From the NCBI GenBank assembly GCA_030674155.1, contig CM060326.1:17750383-17785382 (forward strand): a DNA stretch of 35,000 nucleotides. Direction: 5' to 3'. How positions within the stretch are numbered: the first letter of the stretch is position 1; each line of letters starts with the position of its first letter. This stretch comes from Stramonita haemastoma. Taxonomy: Eukaryota; Mollusca; Gastropoda; Neogastropoda; Muricidae. Under the pieces are notes generated by a model. It was not told where the DNA came from. It ran no database searches and worked only from the letters and a program-made list of their open reading frames with translations. A program made the translations under genes and the position numbers. Of this stretch, positions 12,166-23,471 are shown piece after piece.

Positions 12166-12361
12166 AATACACTTACAATCTACTATTTACTTTAGTTTAT
12201 AAAACTAACTACGATACTGACAAAAATTTATTTTATTTTATTTTTTCAAACCCCAAGTTACTGACATGATCATTATCAAAATACAACAACCCTGTCCGAG
12301 GTCTGATTAGCAAAAAATCCATCATTATAATCCAGTAGCACGCAATATGAACACAGAGCCC

Positions 12362-12367
12362 TTTATT
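12362..12367 (-). promoter_or_regulatory. Candidate PPAT polyadenylation signal AATAAA
   Basis: First AATAAA on the minus strand, about 37 nt after the stop, followed by a GT-rich stretch (CTCTGTGTTC). This would give a very short 3'UTR. A stronger cluster of overlapping AATAAA motifs sits at about 12226-12245 and is an alternative. Confidence 0.4.
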
Positions 12368-12403
12368 TATCCAGTCTGGGCTCGAAGGACACGGTTTGGG
12401 TGA

Positions 12404-12537
12404 TCACCACTCGGGCACAACGGGGTACTGGCCATTCAGACAGGCGGTGCAGTGTCCATAGGGCTGGCTCTTGTCCACCCCCTCCTGGATGGCTGCCAGC
12501 ATGCCCTCAATGCTCAGGTAATGCAAGCTGTCCGCAT
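12404..12537 (-). CDS. PPAT: PPAT terminal coding exon 11 (residues 459-502 and stop)
   Basis: Acceptor TGTGTGCAG. Encodes [20 protein letters not shown], then [17 protein letters not shown] and a TGA stop. Cys488 and Cys491 of HCTAC are the last two predicted Fe-S ligands. The linker between EGV and HCTAC is about 8 residues, against roughly 30 in human PPAT. Confidence 0.95.
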
Positions 12538-14127
12538 CTGCACACAGTCATGTCATGCACCATCATGATACTCTTGATTTCATGGGGTTTTCAGTTTTCA
12601 TTGTTACATCAATCCATCCCATCCATCCCATCCCATCCATCCATCTATATCTATCCCTTAGTCTGGCGACCGTGGGGGCACCCATGAAAACTTGACCACC
12701 AGTTCCCTCCATCCTTATTCATTGTTACAGCTCTGTGAAAAAGACACTTGTCTGGAGTTTTGGGATACAACTCAAAAAGGAATATTGTATAGCTACGCCT
12801 TTTTTTGTTTTCAGTGGGTTTGTTTTCTAATTATATTCTTTAACATGACAACCATTCAAGTTGATAAAACATAGGATACATAGGATATTACTTGCATGTT
12901 TAGCTGATACTACATATTATCAAGATCTGCTTAACACTTTGAAGGATTCATTTTTTAAATGAAAGAAAAAAGTGATTGAGCAGAACATTTGGCGAAGTTT
13001 ATTAAAAAATATTCAGGAACTTTTCTATGTTCTCCACATTTCCATAGATCTAAGGTATTTCAGGAGTGACAAATGTAAAACTTAAGAAACCAAGTAACTC
13101 TAAATCGATCTAAGAACTTTCAGGTCAAACTTAACATTCTTTTCATAAAAACTGACCAGCGACAAACCTTTAACTAAAAATTGCAGCAGATTTAGAACCT
13201 TGTAATTTGTGAGATGCTTCCATGTTCCTAAACATGAAAGTAAAAGCATAGACACTTTGATAGTCTGCAAAGGTTACTCGGCACACAAAGTTGGTCATAC
13301 GATTCATCATTTCTGACTTGAGCAATACTGGCTCACAAATCATCCCGTTTCTATGAAAAAAGAAAAGGAGAGACAGCCCAAAGCACTCAATCCAGCACAA
13401 CTCAGTCAAGGGCCCAGGCCCTACCCTGTGCTAAAAAACTAATTTCTCTTATGAAAAAAAAGAGAGAGAGACAACCCACAGCACTCAATCCAGCACAACT
13501 CAGTCAAGGGTCCAAGCCCCCCTGCCCTGAGCAAAAAACAAAAAATAGCCCCCTTCCTTTTACCAACTCCAAAGTGGTCAGTTTCTGCTCTACTTAGCAC
13601 CAGCTGGGATGGGATGAACAGCAGCTGAGAGAAGGTGAATGTGAGGGGGAAAACTGGACAGCTGTGGACCCCTAAACTTACCGATGAAGTCCCGGATCTC
13701 TTCAATGGTCTTGGTGTTGGCAACGAGCTCCTGTCGGGTGGGGATGTTGATGCCCATGCAGCAGGGGTACTTGACGGGTGGAGAGGCAATGCGAATATGC
13801 ACCTGGGGAAAAATATAACAACAGCTGTAAAGTCCGTCTGTGCTGCATTACTTTGCACTCTGTGTGACATTGTTAAGAAGTGTGCACTAAGATTTTTCAC
13901 CATTTGGTACAAGACCTAACTGAAAGTAGAAGAACAGCTGAAAAAAATCATTTTTGTATGTATGGCACACTACCCTGACAATAATAGGCTAAAAGTCAGT
14001 CAGTCAGTCAGTCAGTCAGTCAGTCAGTCAGTCAGTCAGTCAGTCAGTCAGTCAGTCAGTCAGTCAGGTCTGGTCAGGTCTGGTCAGGTCTGGTCTGGTC
14101 TGGTCTGGTCTGGTCTGGTCTGGTCTG

Positions 14128-14207
<80 letters not shown>

Positions 14208-14942
14208 TAAATGAACAGCAGCTAACACAAATTCTTCAGTTTCCTTTTCTATGCATCCCACCACCACCCCCACCATCACCACCACCACCACCACTCCACT
14301 CCCCCTTCTCCGACTCACCTTACCCACAAACTCACAGCTCACCTCTTTAGCACCAAATCTCTTCAGGAGCCGAACAATGGACCCCATGGTGTTGCCCCGG
14401 ACGATGGAGTCATCGATCAGGACGACCCTTTTGCCGGCAAAGTTCTCCGACAGGGGGCCAAACTTCTTGGCCACGCCCAGCTTCCGTAGCCGCATGGTTG
14501 GCTGGATGAAGGTGCGCCCCACGTACGTGTTCTTGCAAAGCACCTCTTTGTAGGGGATGTTGAGCTGGGAGCAGAAGAAAACACGATGGATGTCACACAC
14601 ACACACACACACACACATACACAGAGGAAAAGAAAAGTACCTAGTTTCAATTCACACAGTTAAAAAAACAACAAAACCATCATCACACTACACGCACGCA
14701 CGCACACACACATACATACACACACACACAAGGTAAAAGAAAAAGATACCTCGTTTTCACTATTCAACAGTTTAAAAAAAATGAACAAAAAAACCATCAT
14801 ACACACACCACACACGCACACATGCAACACACACACATACACACAATACATACACACACACACAAAGGAAAAGAAAACGATACTTAGTTCAACAATTCAA
14901 CAGTTTAAAAAAAAGAACAAAAACCATCATACACACATACAC

Positions 14943-14976
<34 letters not shown>

Positions 14977-17259
14977 GAACGAACAGAACATTACAAAGAG
15001 AGAGGGAAAGAGGGAGAACAGATTGGGAAGAGGGATGCTGAGGGAGGAGTGAGGGATGGAGAGAGACAGACAGAAAGACAGAGACAGAGACACAGAGCAA
15101 CACTGACTACTGCAACAGATGCAGATTTCAGCCAAGTCCAGACTATGCAATCATTATTGTCAGGCAAAAAATAAATTAAAAAAAAATCCAGCCTCAATAA
15201 TTCTGCACATAAAAATTGAGGGGAAAAACCCATCCCAGCTGGTGTTTAAAAGAGAAATCCCCAAATTTCTGGGTAGATGAGCATAGTGTAACCCACCTCC
15301 CCCCGAAAAATGGTTACTTCTACTTTCTACATCTTTACTTCCTTTTTTTTCTTGGCAAGACTGAGAATAGTTACACTCTTAATTCTCTACATCTTTACTT
15401 CTTTTTTCTCTTGGCAAGACTGAAAATGGTTACACTCTACATTTCAACATATTTACTTCCTTTTTTCTCTAGGCAAGACTGAAAATGGTTACACTCTACA
15501 TTTCAACATATTTACTTCCTTTTTTTCCTAGGCAAGACTGAAAATGGTTACACTCTACAGTTCTAACATCTTTACTTCATTTTTTCTCTTGGCAAGACTG
15601 AAAATGGTTACACTCTACATTTCAACATATTTACTTCCTTTTTTTCCTAGGCAAGACTGAAAATGGTTACACTCTACAGTTTCACATCTTTATTTCCTTT
15701 TTTTTCCTTGGCAAGACTGAAAATGGTTGTTGACACTCACCATCGGGCAACTCCATGGACAGCTGGTGTGTGCAGAGTGGCACAGTGCTGACAATGTCCG
15801 CTCTACCGGCGCTTCCTTTGAAGCTAATCCACAGCGCTGCGTACTGAGTGCACTGTCTGCCTGTTTTGTGTTTTTTAACATACACTTCTGATCAATCATG
15901 GTTTTTATTATACACTTTTGATCAATTCATGGTTTTAATATATATACACTTTTGATCATTTATGGTTTCAGACACACTCTGATCAATTTATGTTTCAACT
16001 ACCTTTTGATCAATCATGGTTTTAATATTATACACTTTTGATCATTTATGGTTTCAACATACACCTTGATCAATTATGGTTACACATACACTTCTGACAG
16101 TTTATGGTTTTCAACATACACTTTGATCAATTTATGGTTTCAACATACACTTTGATCAATTTATGGTTTCAACATACACTTCTGATCAATTTATGGTTTC
16201 TAACACACACTTTTGATCAATTTATGGTTTCAACATACCCTTTTGATCAATTTATGGTTTCAACATACACTTTTGATCAATTTCTGGTTTCAACATACAC
16301 TTTTGATCAATTTATGGTTTCAACATACACTTCTGATCAATTTTGGTTCAACTACACTTTATCAATTTATGGTTCAACACACACTTCTGATCAATTTATG
16401 GTTTCAACATACACTTCTGATCAGTTTATGGGTTAAAAAAACAACAACCAAAACCCTACTAAATATCTAAAGAGTTCAAAACATTCAAAAACATGTCCCA
16501 GCCATAATAGAGTATCTTGTCCCTGCAATGTCAGCTGTAATAGCGATAAAAAATTAGTATCCTGTCATTGGAAGGTAAGGCGTAATAGGATCTTTGTCAT
16601 TGCAATGTCAGATGTAATAGCGATAAAAATTAACTAGTATATTGTGGTTGGAAGGTATGCCATAATTGGATCTTGTCATTGCAATGTCAGATGTAATAGC
16701 ATAAATTACTGTAATTGTGTTGGAAGGTATGCCTTATATCTTGCCATAAGAAGGTATGCCCTAATAGGATCTTGTCATTGTAATGTGAGCTGAAGAATGA
16801 ACAGGAATTATTATATATCTTCCATAATTTGGGCTCTCTGTTCATCTGTAGCCATCATAATCTAGTTTCATGCTGCAGATAACTCGCATGGCCCTCATAT
16901 CATGTGTTCAATTTTTGTTTCCCACAAAGTGACCAGTATAGTCCTTTGGCTTTTGTGTACTGCCTACTTGGCCTTTACAGTATGAGCCCAACATGCTATG
17001 GACTGAAAATACAGACAGTGACTACGACCAAATGTCATCCACAACCTGAATCCTCTCTGATAACATTGCTCAGTTTTCCAGGTCAGCATGTCTGCACGTA
17101 TTGTTTAGGGCTAGTTGAGGACAGTAAACCAACAAGAAAAATGGTATCAATGTCTTTTTTTTTGGTGCATCTTAAACCCAAATAAATCTCCCAAGTCATC
17201 AGTATATGATTCTTTTCTCCATCAAAAGTCACAACACACACACATGCACACATACACAC

Positions 17260-17293
<34 letters not shown>

Positions 17294-20200
17294 ACACCAC
17301 ACACACACACAAAGAGCAAAAATGTTTTTTTTAAAAAATCAAAACAAAGACTACAAAATCTAAAAAAAAGAAAACAGAAAGAGAAACTGAAACACAACAT
17401 AACAAAATCGACAAGATGCACAGACGAGTGGTATTTACCTCAAAGATGCTGTCAGGACGTGCAAAGTACACGTATTCAAAAAAGCAGAAGGCAGGTTTAA
17501 CATCCTTCGGCAGAGTGACGATCATCTGGGATCTGAACCCTTTGAGGCTGATCTCCACAATTTCTCCTGAAACACACAAACCACACAGTGTCTCAAAACA
17601 AGTCAAGTCAAAAGCACTTTGATCATCCCATGAAGGGCAATTACAATGCTGACAGGCAGATTGATATGAATCATCTGGTTATAATATATATATACATTGT
17701 CAGTCCAATCCAAACTTATCATACTGTTTCTAACCCAAATCAACCACTGGCCATATCAGGGCCTAAAAGCTCAAGATTAAAATTTGTCCAACTAATATTC
17801 TCTCCCTTTTCTATCATCTCTATCACTAATTCCATCTCCCTCTACTTCTCACTCTCTCTCTCCATTTTTTTTTTGGGGGGGGGAAGGGGAGGTATACTTA
17901 TGTAAAAACAACGAAAGTCATATCTATGTCATCAAGTAAACACTAGATATAAAAAAAAAAGAGAAAACAACTGCACATGTAAATTTCTCATCCAATATGT
18001 AACTTACAGTCTCACACTCATGATTCTAAGGTATGATGAGTTAAAATGAGAGCATACCCCCAAAATGAGTAAACTACACATGTAAATTTCTCATCCGATA
18101 TGTAACTAACAGTCTCACATTCTAAGGCATGATAAGTGAAAACAAGAGCATATTAAAAAAAAAAAGAAGACTAAACTACACATGTAAATTTCTCATCCGA
18201 TGTGTAACTAACAGTCTCACACTAGTGATTCTAACGCGTGTTAAGTGAAGGCAAAAAGCATTATCTAGGTGACCCCCTAGGGTGCTTAAAAAACGAAATG
18301 CCATTTGAGGGGATTTTTCTCCTGGAGTTAACATCAATGCCAACTCCACTCCCCCAAAAAGTTCTTCCGATGAGACTATAAACCAAGGCCCCATGTGTGA
18401 ACGCACGCAGAACATCTTGCATACATGTTCAATCCTGTTCCACTTTTCGTAAGAGTAGGCCATCTGTGCCAGTGGGAACAGATGACAAGGTTTACAAAAC
18501 TGCATGCACACGGGACTGGTTGTAAAAAAAAAAAAAAAAAGCAAATGAGCACTTACTCCATTATCCTCGATATAAAATAAAAAATAGAAAACACCACCAC
18601 CATCGTCACCACGACCACTACAACAACAACAGCAAATTCCCAGAGAGGCACAGACCTGGTCTGAGTTCCCGGTGATAGGTAGCTCCTACAGCATTGAAAG
18701 AACAGGACTCGGAGGACACCACCCATCCATCCAGCTCACTTCCTGAACATCTTCGTTCTGCACTGAAATTACCCAAGGAGAAATGTTAACACTGGTTAAA
18801 GCAGCTACCACATGGGGAAATAGGCCAATGATTACCTAAACACTCAGTACTTAATGGGGAAATAGCCAATGATTACCTAGCACACTCAGTACTAATGGGA
18901 AATAGGCCAATTACCTAGAACACTCAGTACTTAATGGGGAAATAGTCCAACTACCTAGAACACTCAGTACTTAATGGGACAAGTCCAATTACCTAGAACC
19001 TGTACTTAATCTGTCAAACTGTTCTGAGAACCAAATTTTTTCGTTGTGTTTTGGTTTCATTTAATACAAATGTTAAAATGATAATGGGAGTGTTTGATTT
19101 ACATTTATATGAATGTATTTTGTTGTTATCTATGTGTCAGACATGATAAGCACTTTTTGTAGTACACATGTATGCTAAGGTTGAAAACTCAATGTGGAGA
19201 AAAAGCTAATGAAAATTAAAAAATTCAACCAACCAGCCGCCATGGCGCAGTGGTTAGCGCCTTGGATTTCATACAGGAAGGTCACAGGTTTGAATCCCAT
19301 AAGAGTCATAGGGATTTTTAGGACTCTAGCTGGCTCCTACCCAGTGAGAGTGCTGTGGGCTCAGTGGGGAGACTGGGGCCACACAGTCAAGCTTCATCCA
19401 CTTTATGGATGTGAATTTGAGGGTTGCTCAAATTACCGACCAACACTGCAGGTGTATCTCTCTGGCTCAGTTGATGCCGGGATATATCATGATAGTAAGT
19501 GTAGAGTACAACCCTGTCAAGAAGTCTCAAAGGAGAAACACTTCCATAGCAGCATCATTGCATCATCCCCATTACCACTGACAATCATGCAATACTAAAA
19601 ATTGCCTCTGATTCGGTTGCCCTCATTGCTCTGGTCTCATGGTGACCTCAGATTTGGTTTACCCATACACTACTGTGCCTGTCAGTGTGGTGAATTTGTG
19701 TCAAAGCCTTTGGGGTTGGAGGTTCACAGGGAGATGGTCGTTAGAGGGACATTGTGGTGGTCGTCACCTCAGGTGGATGACTTGCATAGTCTGGCTCCGT
19801 GACTTGAGCTAATATTGTCGTTAGTAGGTGGTGTTCTGCATATGTGGCGCTCCACCACGAAATGAGTCGCTTAGCACATAACCCACTTTTCCCCTAGGAG
19901 CCATTAAAGGCAGGTGGGGTCAAGTTGGCAATTTTGAGATTTTGATTGATTATTATAGTATAGCCATTATTCTACCTTATAGTGAAATATCAAGTCATAA
20001 TTTTGTTTCCATTTGCCTTTAAACATGTTTTTAAAATACCCAAGCCTTCATTCTGACCACCCATTAGGATGCTAAACTTGTCAATTTCTCATTTTGTCAC
20101 TTCCTGCAGTCTAGCATTTCAACTTGCAATAACTTTTCCTAGAATTGTCCGATTTTCAATCGGTTTTTTGTATTGTATAGCCATTTTATTGCAGTTTGAT

Positions 20201-20640
20201 AACATGTCAATAACTAAAAATTGACCTCAGGCGCAATGCGTCTCACTATGTGGTGGAGCGTCACATATGTTAGCTCAGAACAGGCACTACTGAACACTAC
20301 CAAAGGGACCCAGCAGAAGTGCAGGGCCCCTCTAGCTGGTGGCCCTTCGGCGGCCTGATGTTGATGTGCTCCCTGAGGACTCCCGACCCTGAGGATGAAA
20401 CATACCGAAACTGGGTGTGGGTGTGGCTGTGGCGGGGAGATTGAAATAAGCGGCGTGGGAACAGCGGGACGGGGAAGTTGCAGAAGATGAGGCAACAGAA
20501 AAAAGTCAACAGATGAAAAGAATGCACATGTATCACCAAATACTCCTACCTCTGGAATATATATAAACTCTCTTCTTATGACTGACACTTTACAAATACA
20601 TGCATATCCAAAGCACACATATGAGCACTTGCCTGCAAGC

Positions 20641-20681
<41 letters not shown>

Positions 20682-20793
20682 CACACACACACACACACAC
20701 AGCACACACATACACACACAACACACACACACAAGCACAACACACACATACACACAAGCACACAACACACACACACAACCACACACACACAAG

Positions 20794-20869
<76 letters not shown>

Positions 20870-23335
20870 GCCATCTAATATCACAACTTGTGAAAAGATG
20901 TTAAATGAATTTGAACACACATGCCTTCTCTCACAATCACAGATCTACTCTAAAAACAATTCAAATTTGACCAAGAGAAAATATCAAAATAAAAAACAGC
21001 AACAGAAATATGTCTAAAAACAAACTCTTAACTCACTTGGGAGGCCAGTTCTCTCCCCTGCTTTCCCCCACAGAATGTCCATTTGTAATGGTTAGTAAAA
21101 AAAAAATAAAAAAATAAAAATAAAAACATATAGTAAAAAATGAAATTTTATGAACTTATGAATAACACCCTGGGTTAGTGCATATCGAAAGATTGAAGCT
21201 CTGACTTATATTTGAGCTTTGACTAACATGAAGAAAATACTCTGAATTTTGTATTCCATGTTGCTACTCCATGTCGGCTACTCTCTGCAACCCCGAACAA
21301 AGAGTTTGAAACACACGGATTCACCTGACAACACTCTACATTTGACCTTGGACAGGCTCACAAAGCTATGTTAAGTGCACTAGTCACAGTATCAATGTGG
21401 CCGCTGCCTGAAAAATCTGCAAACAGCAAATCCGCTATCGCAGACGGCTGTCCAAAACCGTTGCTTTTCACTGATCTGCTATACTGCCTATAGCAGACGG
21501 CTGTCTTCTGAGAGTTAATAAACCAAACATAAGAGAGAGAAAAAAAACCCACCCAAAACGCATACACAATCAAACCCAAAACAAACAAAATTCTGATACA
21601 GAACAGAAAAACCATATCATCATACACAAGAGTTAACATATCGTTTTAAGTGTAAAATCATTTAAGGTACTAGTTCATATCTAATGAGACTAGAAACTGA
21701 GGCCCTGTGCGCGAACGCACGCAGAACATCTTGCGCACATGTTAAATCCTGTTCCGCTTTTCGAAAAAGTAGGCCACACGACAGTCATTTACCCCCACTT
21801 TCCACTGCTGTCAGACGCTGGTACTTGAGCCCTAATGATGTAATCTTAGCTGACGCACTGACCACATGGAAGGGTCCACTCAAGATAGCGTGGCGTCCTT
21901 TCCACTGTTACAGTGGAGAAAAGTGACTACACGGATTTTGATTTCCAACTTTTCAGTGCTTTGTGATATGTTTGTTGGTGGATCAGTGGTCTAGGTGGTA
22001 ACGCACCTTGCCTAGAAAGCAAAAAGCCCGGGTCAGAGTGTGTGGTGGTTCGTACCCTGTTTGGGCCCAAAACGTTTTCCCCATTCATTAGACCCTAGTG
22101 GTGGTCTGGGTGCTAGTCTTTCGGATGAGATGATAAACAAGGTCCCGTGTGTTACACATCACTATTTAGAGCACGTAAAAGAACCCACAGCAACAAGTGG
22201 GTTGACCCTGGCAAAATTCTGTAGAAAAAAGCCACTCTGATAGAAAACAAGTATAGTTGCATGCAGGAAAAAGAAAAAAAAGGGTAGGCGCTGCACTTGT
22301 GGCACCGCTCTCCCCGGGGAGAGCAGCCCGAATTTCACACAGAAATCTGCTGTGACATAAAGTGGTACAAAATACAAAAAAATACAAAATACAAATATTT
22401 AGGTGTATTCAATGTAGTGTTCTCTTGTTGTTGTGAAGAAGTAAATTTAATCTGCGTAGGAGTTATAACAAAAAATAACAGCTGGATTGGATGTTCACGT
22501 CAGGTTGCACTTCTTTGTTTAGTATCGAGAGTGGTAACTTTTGCACAAGTGACGTAATTTGATCACAATTTTCCTTCTGAATTCAGATAAATTTGACTTT
22601 GTCAAAGCCAGGAATGTAATCTTAAGGTTTCATTTTTAAACTTCCTTCAATATTTTGGTGTCTAGTCAACGTGTTCATCCCTTTTGAGGGGTTCAAATCT
22701 GGAGGAAATCTGGTCAATTTCGCTGTCTGATCTACTCTATGCGCCATGAGTGTGTGTGTTGAGTCAACAAGCCTGCCGCACACAGCGCGCTTGTCTTACA
22801 TGATGTAAGCTTTGCCACCGTTCTAGTCATCCACTTCTTAGGCCTTCCGCGCGAGTGTGCGATGGTTTGAGAGGGTGGAAAGAAAAAAGGGAGGGGTGTG
22901 GGGGTACAAAGACAGGGCGCGATAATTTTAGCTGTGGCTGACTGATGCGGGATAGGTGCGCTGTGGCCATTGTGTGCCGGTGGAAACAGATGACAAAATT
23001 TACAAAATTGCATACAAACCAAGACTGGATGTGAGAAAAGCACATGCACGCTTATTCCTCGATATAAAAGAATAAACAAATAAATAAATAAATGAATAAA
23101 TAAATAAAAAAAGAAAAATTGAAAAAAAAAACAAAGGCAAATACAGACAGAGTGGCGGGACACCTTTCCCGTTGAAAGCAGAAGCAGGTAACAGCTTTCC
23201 AAGGCAAAGGGGTCGGTTTCCATAGGGATCTCGCACGGCGTAAATGCGGTCCGGCAACATGATGAGCAAGGAGTACGAGATGGACACCTCCTTCATCATC
23301 TTTTGGATCCTGATAACAGGGAACACACACACAGA

Positions 23336-23397
<62 letters not shown>

Positions 23398-23424
23398 CAT
23401 GCACGCACGCACGCACGCGCACAC

Positions 23425-23471
<47 letters not shown>

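Noticed and set aside
13439..13912. 157-codon minus-strand frame near exon 10
   Set aside because: It overlaps exon 10 in the wrong frame and continues into repeat copy C3.
15741..15860. Calling PPAT a pseudogene because of exon 8
   Set aside because: All other exons are intact with good splice sites, the total frame stays open, and the irregularities are confined to a repeat-flanked segment, so local sequence error is more likely.
16104..16470. Repetitive 10-residue protein frame
   Set aside because: The 30-bp minisatellite unit keeps frame by arithmetic; there is no conserved start, no splice support, and the frame breaks where units vary.
20214..20920. Long Cys/Val and Thr/His open frames over (AC)n tracts (also 4378-4575, 14660-14863, 23000-23486, 33404-33933)
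   Set aside because: They are translations of dinucleotide repeats; only the stretches overlapping PPAT exons 5 and 9 contain real coding sequence.
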